64,000 bases of DNA from Uloborus plumipes (taxonomy: Eukaryota; Arthropoda; Arachnida; Araneae; Uloboridae), in the NCBI GenBank assembly GCA_038373865.1, contig JAXGGA010000075.1, positions 124,001 to 188,000 of the forward strand. Direction: 5' to 3'. Position 1 is the first letter of the stretch. Every line of letters starts with the position of its first letter. Positions 12,651 to 24,723 of the stretch are shown here, piece by piece. The translations under genes were made by a program, and so were the position numbers. The notes under the pieces were generated by a model, which did no database searches, was not told the origin of the DNA, and saw only the letters and a list, made by a program, of their open reading frames with translations.

Positions 12651-15600
12651 ACCGACAAAATTTTCTGGAATATACTCTTCAGTTTGTAATTATGGATCTG
12701 AAATTCTACAAAAATGTTACGAATTGCTTCAAACTTAACATCCATTACGTAACTTAATTTGTATTTTTACTAATAAGTTATTAAGAACAAAATGTGTTAG
12801 TCATGATTGGTCCTATAGGATAACGTACTAGAGAACTAAATGCTAAGCCTACATAGTATGAAGAGAATGACACGAAGTAAATAGTATTTGCTCTATCAGT
12901 CTCTCTTACTTTGGTTTAAAAACAAAGTCGGCACATTCTAATGGATAACTTGAATTACTATTTTATTTATTTAAAGATAATTGTATATTTAGTAACAATT
13001 ATCAACCGTTATGTATGAACATGCTTTTATGACTAATGCACGGGAACAGAGTAAACTCTTTTGTTTTAATAGGCAGTGAATTAAAGTTAGCTACTCACCA
13101 CATGTACAAGTTTTTATACGTACATTTATAAATGTATAAGTTTTCATGAATTCAATGAATAAAAATAGCTTTTAGCCAAAAAGTGTAATAAAAGTATGTT
13201 ATATTTTTTAACTGTCGAATTTTGGAATTGTAAGAATTTTTAAGAATGACCTAAGTGTGTAAAAACATGTAACGCTGATATCTGCATTTATTATATGTAG
13301 CTCTCTAACAATGATTAATACGTATTAAAACAAAAAAGTTGGAAATAAAAATTACTTTTCCCCATATGTTACATAACAAAAATTAACTTTTTGTTAATAA
13401 AAATCAAAGATATAAAATTAATTTTTTTCTTGTAAAACATACTTTACTGAAAAAAGAGCTTTCGCTATAGTATAAATCATATTTCAGAGGGAAAAGCAGA
13501 GCTTTTCAGTCAAATACAGCAGTCAATGCAATTGATTTCTAGAGAATTCTTCCTTCTCGGGATTCCATTTAAAAAAATCTTGTAAAAAAGTTTATTATAT
13601 GTAATATCAGAGTGGAAAGTTTCTGAAGAAGATTTGCTTTATCGATTATCTAGTTTCAAGTTTTACTTCAACGATTAACTAATTACGTATAGTGTTTAAT
13701 AATTTCGCAATGAACTTTGAGTTTCGTGGTGGAAATTTTCTGACTACGTAACAATCAAAAATGTAAAGTTGATGGTTCATCTATGAATGAAAGTTTCTTT
13801 CTTTTGAGCCGTACCCAACTTGCTTTTTTTCATTATCTGTTACAGCTAGATTTAAATGTGAGTTGCGTAATGAAAGTAAAACTTAAATAGCTAGAATGAC
13901 GTGCGTGTTTTAAATAAAAATAAACAAAAAAAAAGATAAATAATAATAATAATAAATAAATCTTTTCAAGTCATTCTACAAGTTCTTAATTTGAAAAAAA
14001 TTAAGTAGTCAAACATAAATGAATATACATTTGAATTAATTAAACGGGAAATCCCCAGCCCCCGCATTAAAACTGAGCCTTATTTTTCTCAGGCATAATT
14101 ACAATAAAAAAAATTAAAAACGAAGAAGAAAACTAATTACTATTATAAAAGTTAGACTAATATAAATTACTTTTATAAGATGAATAACCATTTGTTTTTA
14201 AATTATGCTTGTGAGAAAACAACTTTTTTTCTGTATACACAGCAACGACTCATTTATTTTCAGATTTGGTAAAGCTAAGAATACAATTGACGACATGAAA
14301 AAAATCAAAATGTAATAGTTTCTACTTGCTTAAATGTAAAAACTGACCGAATTGTTAAAAAGTGATACAAATTGTAACTCATTCCAGATTATTTTTCCCA
14401 GCTCCAAATATACCACCTAACTTTAGGTTGCTATGCACAACACGAAAGCAGAATAAGAAATGGAGTTAAAGGTGAATTACAATAATAGGAATATGAAAAG
14501 AAAAGATTAAAAAAATAGAAGAACAGTCGAGAGAGAGAGAGAAAAAAAAAATCCATTTAGGAATTTGATAATGATAATGCGTTCAGGACCATTTATAGTT
14601 GCATTTCATACCTGAATGCTAATGTAGATACATTATCATAATTTCGTAAATGCGTTTGGAATTGTTCCATTTATGATGTAAATGATTTACTTATATCAAC
14701 AAAATCTCTTGCATTAATTTGAAACTACTGCAGGCAGGAAGATGAATATATATGTATAGACAATGCAGGGAAACACATCTATTACATTTATTTTTTATTT
14801 GTTAATTATATATTAATTATTGTTAGTGAATCAACTATTGAAAGTACTGTACGGTTTTTAATTTTATGTTAAAATCTCTTGTATTTTGAAATAATGTTAA
14901 GTCGATTTCTAAATAGTACATTCATAAAAGCATTATTACTTTAGACATTAGTATTTTATGCATAAACACACTCACGCAACATAACTTTAGGGTTTCATTA
15001 TCATTTTGAGGTTTTCATATAAAAGAGCTAAAGTTTAAAGTTAATTAGAAAATGAACTCGAAAATGCATTTTAAAATTCCCCTAAATTTTGTTTTGTTAA
15101 TTAGAAAAAATTACAGTAGAGTAATCACAACTATACTACCAAGTATTCATAGCAAAACTACTGCAATGATAATATGAAAGCACTTACCGATTTCCACGTA
15201 AGATTGAAAGAAAAAACGATTTTCACAGAATTAGAACATTTTAAAACGATCTTGAAAACCATTAGAAGTTTTTAAAAATGACAGAAAAAGGGGCATTAGC
15301 ACCATAACTGTTGCTTCCATAACATTTAGTAATCAACCAAGTTAATTAGAAAACTTTTGTAATTTAATTTATATTCCAAAACGAATGTTGCACGATTATT
15401 ACAATTTAATTAAAGCAATATAAAACAACTTAGCTATTCCTTTTATACGTTAATGATAAGATACTTTTTTTTTGAATGATCAAATGTTAAAACCTGTTTG
15501 TATTCAGAATGTACTTACTATTGCTTATAAACACATTTATCAATTCATTTATATTAAATCACAATTTTGAAAATTAAGAGAAAACATTTTTTCTAAAGAA

Positions 15601-15701
15601 AAGTTTAGTCTACAGAAAAGGAAGTTTTTACTCTTAAGTCATTAATATGTCTTTTTCATTGGTTTTTTTTTTTTTTCAAGAAAAAAGCAATTTTTAGGTA
15701 G
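12651..15701. other. AT-rich non-coding stretch
   Basis: No gene or transposon terminus could be supported. It contains short simple-sequence runs, for example TAATAATAATAATAAATAAA near 13940 and GAGAGAGAGAG near 14529. Confidence 0.45.
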
Positions 15702-15871
15702 GAATTCAAGTGAAACACGGACGATCGCAACTCACCAATGCAATAGTAAATTCCCAAATTTGGATACTTAACAATCGCTACGAGATGCGATTCTAATGTA
15801 ATTCGACTTCCAGTAGCGATTGCAATTTGCGATCGCCTCGAAGCGATTGCAATGGTGCTTCACTTGAATTC
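15702..15871. mobile_element. Small palindromic MITE-like element
   Basis: The ends are inverted copies: GAATTCAAGTGAAACAC on the left and, read from the other strand, GAATTCAAGTGAAGCAC on the right. The interior repeats GCGATCGCAA / GCGATTGCAAT in both orientations. It is about 170 bp with no coding capacity, as expected for a non-autonomous DNA transposon. No clear target duplication was identified, so the superfamily is open. Confidence 0.65.
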
Positions 15872-17989
15872 GGTCCTTACTTTATAACTTCAGTGACTTC
15901 CAACCACAAAGTTGAATTCTTTTGGCATTTTTCACAACTCCAGATACGTAACTCTGATTAAAGACAGCTTTTAGAAGATACGTGGCAACGGTTAAAGAGT
16001 CAAAACAGCATTGACATCTGATGACCATTAAAACCTTTGCAAAGCGGAAAAATAGGAGAAATAATAAATTCAATGAATAATAACAACATGCACATGTTAA
16101 TTACCAAAAGAAAAAAGTTTATTATTTCACAACTTTGGTAATATTTTAACGACTAGAAAACGTATTCAAAAATAACTTTGTATATGTACAAGCAAATCAG
16201 CCAGTCATGGAATTTTAAAACATACATATTTGCCAGCATGCATACAAAGCATACATGTTTGAAAGATACATAAAAAATGCGATAACATATTGCATAACAT
16301 ATATAATTCGCATAGGGACATGCATGATTGTTTTTGATTTTATATTTAAAGAAGCAGCAACAAAATACATCAAAGTTTTAATTCATAAGCAATGAAAATA
16401 ATAAATAAATGAAACAGCTGAATAAAAATCAGAACTTAAAAACAAAACAAAAGGAAAAAGTCTCACATACAAAGTTAAGTGTGCATCAAAATATCATTTG
16501 GATTTCGAGTCACTAAAAATTCATTTCATTCACAACAATGAATAAATATGTAGGAATATTCATTAAAATCAACATGAAACTTTTATAAATTTTGATTTCA
16601 TTCGCAGGTAAAGCATAAATTAATTTTAAATTATGTTAAAATATGCATAAATATGAAGTCAGATATAAAAAAATTAACAACTGATTGAAATATCGATTTC
16701 ATTTTGATTTTCAAACACCGGACAAAATTTTGATTTTGATTTTCATTCTAATAAAACCTATATACAAACAAGAGTTTTCATTAGTAGTTTCATTTTTTAC
16801 GTAGTCTGGAATGATTTCTATGCACAATATTTCATATTTTCACTTCAACAAGAAACAGTAATTACGAAAATTTTGAAGGATAATGTGCATAGTCACACAA
16901 ATTGGGGAAAAATGAAATTTCTATGCAATATATTCTTGTTTATAAATAATTTTGGCTAGTCAGATCAATTGATAAAAATCACACTCGAAAACAAACAAAC
17001 AAAACATAAATTTTAATCTTTAAAGCGCAATTAGCATCAGTTGAAACATTTCAGCACTAAAAAACATTATTATTATTATTTAAATCATCTATGTTCCATA
17101 TAAATCAATAATTTTCATAAGTTGGTATGCTATTTTATGTTTCTTTTTTTACCACTTTTTAAAATTAAAAATTATTAAAACATAGTATGTGTTAATTTTG
17201 AAAGAAGGGAAATAATTAAAATTATGTCCTAAACATTTACTGTTTTTGATTTTAAAATATTTCTTTGGAAATAAATGTCAGCTCTAATTTGACATTTCTT
17301 AAGCCTTATTATATTCAGCATAATTCTTTAGTAACATTAGGAGGCATTCCTACCCTTTGAAACACTAATGGCATTATATACTTCTAAAAGAGATTCCACT
17401 TTCAGATGAAAACATTATAAGAAAATTATAATTTTAAATTTATGAATCTAAAATAAAAGTTAAAATATTATTTTGCTGCACAAATAACTTAAAACTTTGA
17501 AGATCATAAAAGCAACCTCAAAGCCAAATTAAAAACGCAACTAACCAAAACTATAAGAACCAATTTTTTAAAAAAAAGTAATGGCACACATTTAGGGGAA
17601 TTTCACGCTGTGGACAACACAAACATGCTCATAAAAATACCTGTATTTACTCATTGGTTGATTAAACGTGATGCTGAGCAGCAATGCGAATGCAGAAGTT
17701 CTGGAATGAATAGTTAAGGGCATGGTCGGACGACTAGGAAAAGGGTTAAGGCAATCAAGGAGGTTCCTTAAAAGGATGGTTCAGAAGACAAAAAGTGTTT
17801 TCTGACAAAAATCACGTCACTAATAATAAGATTAGCAAAAACAGCAAGTGCGGCCACAGGTAAACATCTAAGTCATATATATACAATAGAGACAACATTT
17901 CGTAAAACAATGAAAAAGCGACACTATAACTATTCACTTCAAAGAGTTATTATTTTTCATTATTTACGATTTAACAGTGTACAATTCTA
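15872..17989. other. AT-rich non-coding stretch downstream of the gene
   Basis: No supported feature was found. Confidence 0.4.
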
Positions 17990-19951
17990 ATTTTACCCGT
18001 TCAAATACTGTGCACGAGGAGGGGGAAAAACTCCTCATATTTTGATTTTATTCTAAAGCATTGGAGATATGCTTTTCGTTTTTTCCACTCAGAAAGTTCG
18101 TTAAAACATGAAATTTCTTTAAAATATTTTCATTTTCCTTAAAAATTATCATGTGATGGTCCCACAGCGCCTGAGTGGGCAAGTCATAAAACAGTTTAAT
18201 GGCCATCAGATAACGAGGATTAATGATGAATAACGCAGAAAAAGGGATACGCAGTGACGTGTTACGTGCACGTGCCAACGAAAGTTCGATAGTTCAAGGC
18301 CTCATAACTGCGAACCAAAACATACGATGAAGTTGACACCTCACCAATAAAATAATAAATAAAAGAGTTAAAATGATATTGTATAAAATTGTCCTCAATA
18401 ATACAGACAGCTCAACTATTAAATACTGTAACAAAAAGAACGAAAAAAAAAGAAAAGAATTAACAGAATTCCACACATAACTGGAGAAAAAGAAACATGG
18501 ACTAGAGTTCATTGTATTGCACTGAAACGTGTATTACACGTGCAAGAAACACGTCAGTCTCTAAACGAGCGTTAAGAACGCTCATTCATGAGAACTACCC
18601 TCTTCGTTTTTAAACCGCTGAAGTTGGGTCAAAAAATCTGCATACAATTACCTCACAAATAAATAACCACACATCTACAAACATCTTGACATCTAAGCTA
18701 GGAATAATACAAGATAATATCTTTCTTGTGGATAATAATAAATAGACTTGAAGCACACACTTATTATTGTCTACAATCTTACTCCCTGAATGGATCTGAG
18801 AAGGTTGTGAAAACCCCTCTTCGATTTTGATTGATTATTGGGACAGGTTTCCGAAACTTGGATTCGGAAAGAAAAAACAGAACAATTTAACTTAAAAAGT
18901 CTTTAGCTTCTTTTTTTAAAAGTACCTGACAAATTCAGGCTCGGAATGAACATGTAATTTAATTTAAACTTATTTTATCCTCTTTTAAGAGGAGAAGGCC
19001 CACTTGTTTCCACAAAAATCACCTTACCAGTGGGGACTCCCGACCTCTTATTTATCTCCTATTGCAGTAGTCGGCCTTCCAGCTTGGCTCGTGACAGGCA
19101 CACATCGAAGATGTCACAGGAAATAGCAACAGCAGTTCCTCGTCAACTGGAACAGTCTTAAAGAGATGATCTTGTCTGCTCCTCCGCGACAACACTGCAT
19201 TTTGTTCTCTCTTTATGTATTTTTTTTAAATATTATTTTAAAAAGACCCTGAGTAAAGAAGGAGGACAGTCACAAAGAGTTCCACGTCAAGTCCAGGAAA
19301 GATCATCGTCAGTAAGACGAACCAGTGAAACCGGTGAATATTCAACAAGTTAAGCGTGAAGAGGATTTCGCTTCTTGAGCATGTCTTGGAAAAAGATTCC
19401 AACCTTCTTTCAAAAGCTGAGACGAAGGCTTTCAATGTATGTTTTCTGATTCGCTAAAAACTACATTTTTTGCCTTCGTAATTAAAAATGCACTCTAAAG
19501 TACCAAAGTTGAACTTTATAGTGATATGACTTACATTACACTTACACACAATGCAGACCAATTAGTCTAAAAATTTCTCAACAATTTTGATTTCTTTTTT
19601 TTAAACTTACTAAAATTTTAATTGACCAATTATCGTTTTGTAAATCTATATAAGACTTTAAAGCAACAACGAATAAACTTAAATATTACTAATTCTTAAT
19701 ATTTTTTTTTTCAAATTACATTTTGATTTTCGGCTTTACTGGATGGCCCGCGGGGCTCATCGGGACCTGAACTTCGTTCTCACAGAAAATATATTACAGC
19801 GAAGCTAAGCCTCGATGAGGCGCGAACCTCCACACAGAAATTGTTATTACTCTTTACAATAGGCGTCATCCTCTTGGAAGCCTTCATGCGGGAGTCAGCG
19901 TGAAAGCCACAGTCATAGGCTGGGATACTTTCTGGCACACTGGGAGGTAGA
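17990..19951 (-). other. Probable 3'UTR and downstream flank of the zinc-finger gene
   Basis: The stop codon TAG occupies 19954-19952 on the minus strand. The following 200 bases have mixed composition (for example the GC-rich piece around 19740-19930), then the sequence becomes AT-rich like the rest of the window. The first exact AATAAA on the minus strand that I noticed is near 18047-18052, so a UTR of up to about 1.9 kb is possible, but the poly(A) site cannot be fixed by eye. No other coding signal was seen. Confidence 0.3.
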
Positions 19952-22900
19952 CTAGAGAGGGCACGAAGGTGCCGTTTCGGGAGACTCCGTCGCACTCGGG
20001 CTGGGCAAGGAGAAAGGGCTGCATGATGAAGGAACCAGCGGTCGGGGGTTCTGAGGCATGGCGAAGGTCATCGGCAGGTGAGGGCTGTTGGGGGGCGGCG
20101 GGGGCAGGCCGGCCGGGAATCCCTCGGCGATTCCCTCCCTCGCAGGAGACGCTGGAGAAGCAGGATGGTTGTTGGTCGTCGAGCTGGTGGCGGGCTCTGT
20201 CTCCTTCTCCTCCTCCTCTTCCCCGGGAAGGCTGTTCTCGTCGAAGGACTGCTGGTGCTGCTTGAGGAGCTCGCCGTGGTGCTGCCGGTTGATATGTATT
20301 CGAAGCACATTCCAGGCTCTCGTCAGGAAGCCACAGAAACGGCACCGGAATGGCCTGACGCCCTTTTGGGACGTCGAGCCGGCCCGCTTACCGTGCGAAG
20401 CATGGATGTGAGCCAGACACAACTCCCGGCTGCGGAACTTCTTGTTGCACTTGCTGCAACGGTAGCGCTTGATTTTGCTGCCGGCCTTGCCGCTGAGGGA
20501 GCCGGCCTCGTGCACCTTGCGGTGAAAGTGCCACGGCCTGTTACCCAAAGAGGGAGCCAACTGCGAACTCACGATGAGGGGCTGAGACATGTCCTTGATG
20601 TTGAGTCCCGCGGCCCGGTGGCTCAGAAAATGACGCTGTAAGGAGTGGTTGTATCGATACGCCCTATGGCAGACCCGACAGACGAACTTCTTCTCACCTT
20701 CGGTGTTCACTCCGGTATGCCGCTTCTCGTGTGCGTACAGGTTGGATAGCCAGCGCGTGGAGTAAACGCAAAAGGAGCAGTGATAGATACGACTGCCACC
20801 GCCGCCATGGGGCTTCGGGTGTGTAGATACTCTTGGCGGGGTATTGCCACTGGGCCCGTTACCGGGTGAGGTCGTGCCGTTGACTCGAGCCACTTGTTCC
20901 GAGACCATCAAGGCCGTCGAAGATTGGGTGCTGTCCGCCGTTGACGTTTTTATCCCTGAGTTGTTGGCGACGACTCCCAGTTCTTCGGATGGCGAATGAT
21001 GATCCTTGATCAAGTGGACATGTAGGGCAACTTTGTCGGGAAATCCTTGTCCGCACAAAACACACAAGCAATTGCTATCAGCGGGGGAATTGTTGTTTTC
21101 CGGTGTTAAAGGAAGAGCATTGTGGGGGAAATTTTCCTTAAGTATGTTGCCATGATCACTTATCATATGAGCTTTTAACCACTTGATGCTTTTGAAACGG
21201 CAGTTGCAGACGGGGCAAATTTCTGGATAATGGCTGAAGTATCTGCCGCTTGGATCGCTTAGGTCTAAACCTTGTAGTGATTGTTCTTTTTCTATGAAAG
21301 GGGAATGTTCTCTTGGATCTTTTACTTGCGAACCTTCCTCGAAAATTCCATGAGTGTTCTGCTTATGAACTTTCAAGAAATATTTACTGCATAACTCTTT
21401 TTGGCATATATCACATTGGACTCCTCCTATAGTACTTATTCGTGCTGCTTCATGGGGCTGGCTGTCAAGATTGATTCCATGCATCTTAAGCATGTGCGTT
21501 TTCATGAAGTACTTGTTGCACAACTCTTTATTGCAAATATTACAGTAATTTCGCCCAGTTAAGTTTCGTGGTTTGTCTCCTAGCGAAGATATTACGTTAC
21601 TATGATGGAGACTTGGCAAATGTGCTTGGTGAGCAGTAGCAATCTGGGCAATGCTATTAAGAGATGAAGAGGATGTGTTGTTAGTTGTAATAGGTAAAGA
21701 AAGGCTGTGGCTTATATTTGGCATAGAGGTAATCTTGGGAATAGATAAACTGCTTGGTAAGTGATTAACATTCGTAGAGTGAACAGCATTTGAGGTAGGA
21801 GTAAGACTTTGAGAAAGCGAAGCAATAGAAGTAAGAGCAGTGCTTCCAGGGGAGTTGGGTATGGCTGTTGTCGAAGGCTGTGATGCAAGTAACGGAGTAG
21901 AAGGACTAGACACCTGACTTTGAAGTGCTACTACTGAATTATTTGACGTTATAACAGGAATATGCGAACTGATAGAGGAGAACGGGGACAGAATTGGAGG
22001 TTGACTTGTTGAAATGCTGGATGCTGTAATAGTGTTAGAATTGGGAGTTAATGGTCCGTTAGAGGAAAGTGGTACAAGAGCTGTCGAAAGTGTATTATTG
22101 ACTATCGTTTTTATCTGACATACTTCATCTGAAAGGGATTTCTTTGGAGTAGAACTCATATCCACTGGAAGTCCATGTATATTTTGCTTGTGTGTTTTCA
22201 GGAAGTATTTGCTGCAAAACTCTTTTTGACAAATTTCACAATATGCCTCAGAATCGACAGTTGAAGATGCGTTTGTATAGTTTAACCTTTGATAATCCGA
22301 TGAGCAATCTGAGAGTTTTGACTGTAGACTAAATTCTGAGTGATTGTGTCCAGGAACATGACCATCCTCGTTTGGAAGAACACCGTGTTCGTTCATCATG
22401 TGAGCTCTCAAGAAGTATTTGTTGTCAAATTCTAGTCTACACAAATTGCATATGATTTTGTTGCTTTCATTACCAGCTGAAGCATTCAATTCACGTATCA
22501 TGCTTTGAAGTTTTTGAAGATCTTGACTAGCTGCATCTTCTTGCAGTGAGGTTGGTGTACTTTCTGGAAGTAATGAAGGTAGAGGAAGAGGTAAATGAGG
22601 CTTTATAAATTCATTTTCTTTATTCTCCTGATTGACATTTTCTGAGGTTGGGGAATTCGGTTTGGACTTGCTTTCTTCTTTTATATATGGAATGTTGTGA
22701 GAGTAAAACTTGTGCATTTTTAGCAGATAAAGACTAGAAAATGGTCTATTACAGAAGTCACAAGACAACTCACCAGTAAGCCCTTCAAAAGTGAGACTGG
22801 AGTGAGATTCTTGTAATAAATCATCAGCGAAACGGTTTTCATCAAAATTCACTTCTCCTTTTTCATTTGATAGACTTCCCTGACTGTGACTAGACGATTG

Positions 22901-24682
22901 TTGCATTCCGGATGGAGGTTTACCGGGAGAAATTTCTGGCATATTGATTCCATGCTTATTCAATTTGTGGGTTCGAAGAAAATACTTGTTGCAAAACTCT
23001 TTGCAACATAACTCACAAAATGCATCAGCATTGATCACTCCCATTTCTCTCAGCTTCTCTGGCGTAAAAACATGAGACACAGAGTTTTCATTCGAAGACC
23101 CTTGATGTCCTGGGGATTGAAGACCCGGCGGCATTACACCGGCACTAACAGGTGGGCATGAAGTAGAGGTTGAAATAGGAATAGTCACAGCAGTGGATAT
23201 AGTAGGAGTACTCGTTTTATGATTCTGAATATTAAACAAAGAAGGAAACTCCAGTTTTGCAGCCATTGAATCCTTGTTTTCTTCCTGGCTCTTTTCGGAA
23301 AAACTCGGGGCTGAAGTTAAAGAAAGAGCTGAAGTTGTCATTACGGGTGAATTGCTTTTTGTGTCTTGGGAAGGAGTAGTACTTGGAGAGATATTCTGTC
23401 CTGGTTCAATTATTCCATGAATTTTTTGTCTGTGTTTTTTGAGGAAATATTTGTTGCAAAATTCTTTTTGACAGATTTCGCAATACGATTCTATATTCAC
23501 AAGACCCGTTCGAGAGGGAAGCGATTCAGATGTAGGAGTTTGCAATAAATGAGGAAGAGGAATCGGGCTGTTCATGCTGGGTGAGAGAAAGGGTCCACCA
23601 TATGGGGAGCTAACTATTGATTCTACAGAGTAAATGCCATGTTTATTTGCTTTATGTGTTTTTAAGAAATATTTGTTGCAAAATTCTTTGTTGCAAAGTT
23701 CACAATATGCTTCCAGATTAAAAATTCGAACCCCTTGACTGGAATGTGAATTACCATTGGAAACAGGTGGGGTCTGTCCTTGAGGCATGACTGGAAAAAG
23801 AAACGGTGTCATTGGATTTGGGAACATAGAGAGTGGTACTGGGATGCTTCCGGATTTTGAGTCATCACTTCTTGAAAATGGAATGAACGGTGGAATTGGT
23901 GGAAAGGGAAAATGGGGATTTTTGTATTCCCTGCTTTCTGGTATGACGCCATCCATCGGGCTAGTTCTGCTTTGATCAACTGGTATGATTTGCTGTGATA
24001 AATTCATGTCACTAATAGGAAGTTTTGATGAATTTTCTTTGGCTGGATCGCTGCTTCCTTCTCTAGTGTTTGAGGTAGATTTGTTGTAGGATTGCTGCTG
24101 GAGCTGCCTTTCCAGTACTTTCTGGACGTGTTCTTCTTCGACGTGTACTCTAAGGAGGTCTTCATTCTCAAAGGAACCGCTGCAGTGGTGGCACTGCAGT
24201 CCTTCAAACTTGGCTTCCAGTTTACTCATCTGCAGATCAAGTACTTGATCCTCCTCTTCTTGCTCCTCAGGTTCTTCGTCAGCGACGACCTCACTCTCAA
24301 GCATCGGCATGACAGGCGTGGTTACGTTTTGGTAACGGATGGGATTGCTCTGCTTGCGCCTCTTCTTGGCCGTCTTGTTAAATCCCGGTTCTTCCATCGT
24401 GCTATTCTCGCAGCTGCTGCTGATGGGGGGACTCCGATTTTGGTTGTGTTCGCTGCTGCTGTTGCCATCTTCGTCACCCGAGCAGTTGTTATGAGCACTT
24501 TCAAGCGGCGGAGAGACTCTGTCGCTTTGGTGATGGATAAGCTCTATGGGCTCCATCAAGTCGGAGCTCATTCTCATGACAATAGACTTTTCGACGCTCA
24601 GTCCGTACATGTCACAACAGCCTTGTTGCATTTTGTTTGAGGGGTTTTGAAAGTCTTCAATTCTATGAGTACAGGTTCGCAT
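19952..24682 (-). CDS. Multi-C2H2 zinc-finger protein (15 fingers), large 3'-terminal coding exon
   Basis: The sequence shows an uninterrupted frame of 1,576 codons from the first ATG. Fifteen C2H2 fingers can be placed at residues 164-185, 327-348, 401-422, 556-577, 641-662, 745-766, 815-836, 1047-1068, 1090-1111, 1156-1177, 1207-1228, 1302-1322, 1335-1355, 1409-1430 and 1447-1468. Fingers 2, 3, 4, 7, 8 and 9 share the core KEFCNKYFLKTH followed by a K/I/M/T-H-G-I/L tail, with an extra cysteine five residues after the second zinc ligand; finger 6 is a diverged relative. A basic cluster KKRRK (106-110) suggests nuclear import and is followed by an acidic stretch (134-146). Residues 841-1033 are Ser/Thr/Pro-rich linker, and the tail has GEEEEEKE and a proline run. 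C2H2 proteins of this build are usually nuclear DNA-binding regulators, so transcription control is inferred. The frame continues without a stop to the acceptor at 24722, so an upstream exon may add residues. It resembles large arthropod finger proteins (a Drosophila CG9932-like protein is a guess from memory), so no symbol is given. Confidence 0.9.
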   Translation of the reverse strand: MRTCTHRIEDFQNPSNKMQQGCCDMYGLSVEKSIVMRMSSDLMEPIELIHHQSDRVSPPLESAHNNCSGDEDGNSSSEHNQNRSPPISSSCENSTMEEPGFNKTAKKRRKQSNPIRYQNVTTPVMPMLESEVVADEEPEEQEEEDQVLDLQMSKLEAKFEGLQCHHCSGSFENEDLLRVHVEEEHVQKVLERQLQQQSYNKSTSNTREGSSDPAKENSSKLPISDMNLSQQIIPVDQSRTSPMDGVIPESREYKNPHFPFPPIPPFIPFSRSDDSKSGSIPVPLSMFPNPMTPFLFPVMPQGQTPPVSNGNSHSSQGVRIFNLEAYCELCNKEFCNKYFLKTHKANKHGIYSVESIVSSPYGGPFLSPSMNSPIPLPHLLQTPTSESLPSRTGLVNIESYCEICQKEFCNKYFLKKHRQKIHGIIEPGQNISPSTTPSQDTKSNSPVMTTSALSLTSAPSFSEKSQEENKDSMAAKLEFPSLFNIQNHKTSTPTISTAVTIPISTSTSCPPVSAGVMPPGLQSPGHQGSSNENSVSHVFTPEKLREMGVINADAFCELCCKEFCNKYFLRTHKLNKHGINMPEISPGKPPSGMQQSSSHSQGSLSNEKGEVNFDENRFADDLLQESHSSLTFEGLTGELSCDFCNRPFSSLYLLKMHKFYSHNIPYIKEESKSKPNSPTSENVNQENKENEFIKPHLPLPLPSLLPESTPTSLQEDAASQDLQKLQSMIRELNASAGNESNKIICNLCRLEFDNKYFLRAHMMNEHGVLPNEDGHVPGHNHSEFSLQSKLSDCSSDYQRLNYTNASSTVDSEAYCEICQKEFCSKYFLKTHKQNIHGLPVDMSSTPKKSLSDEVCQIKTIVNNTLSTALVPLSSNGPLTPNSNTITASSISTSQPPILSPFSSISSHIPVITSNNSVVALQSQVSSPSTPLLASQPSTTAIPNSPGSTALTSIASLSQSLTPTSNAVHSTNVNHLPSSLSIPKITSMPNISHSLSLPITTNNTSSSSLNSIAQIATAHQAHLPSLHHSNVISSLGDKPRNLTGRNYCNICNKELCNKYFMKTHMLKMHGINLDSQPHEAARISTIGGVQCDICQKELCSKYFLKVHKQNTHGIFEEGSQVKDPREHSPFIEKEQSLQGLDLSDPSGRYFSHYPEICPVCNCRFKSIKWLKAHMISDHGNILKENFPHNALPLTPENNNSPADSNCLCVLCGQGFPDKVALHVHLIKDHHSPSEELGVVANNSGIKTSTADSTQSSTALMVSEQVARVNGTTSPGNGPSGNTPPRVSTHPKPHGGGGSRIYHCSFCVYSTRWLSNLYAHEKRHTGVNTEGEKKFVCRVCHRAYRYNHSLQRHFLSHRAAGLNIKDMSQPLIVSSQLAPSLGNRPWHFHRKVHEAGSLSGKAGSKIKRYRCSKCNKKFRSRELCLAHIHASHGKRAGSTSQKGVRPFRCRFCGFLTRAWNVLRIHINRQHHGELLKQHQQSFDENSLPGEEEEEKETEPATSSTTNNHPASPASPAREGIAEGFPAGLPPPPPNSPHLPMTFAMPQNPRPLVPSSCSPFSLPSPSATESPETAPSCPL

Positions 24683-24723
24683 CCTCCATTGTCCTTTTAA
24701 CAAGGAAGTGCATTTTAAAACCT
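24683..24723 (-). other. Splice acceptor and start of the zinc-finger exon
   Basis: On the minus strand a pyrimidine-rich run (TTTTTTACCTTTCAG) ends at 24722, and the exon would begin at 24721. From 24721 the zinc-finger frame is open in phase 0 (GTT TTA AAA TGC ACT TCC TTG ...) down to the first in-frame ATG at 24682. An ATG at 24713 lies in another frame and stops after 16 codons, so it is a possible upstream ORF. The exon is therefore either the first coding exon with a 39-base 5'UTR part, or an internal exon whose coding starts in an exon further right. Codon 25 of the open frame (24631) is another possible start. Confidence 0.6.

Noticed and set aside
20068..20641. Several open frames on plus and minus strands inside the zinc-finger exon, including a 187-residue plus-strand frame
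   Set aside because: They lie in the GC-rich 3' part of the exon and have no domain; the minus-strand finger frame explains the lack of stops.
24092..24640. 182-residue plus-strand frame opposite the N-terminal part of the zinc-finger protein
   Set aside because: It is an antisense shadow of the real frame, with hydrophobic low-information sequence and no recognisable motif.
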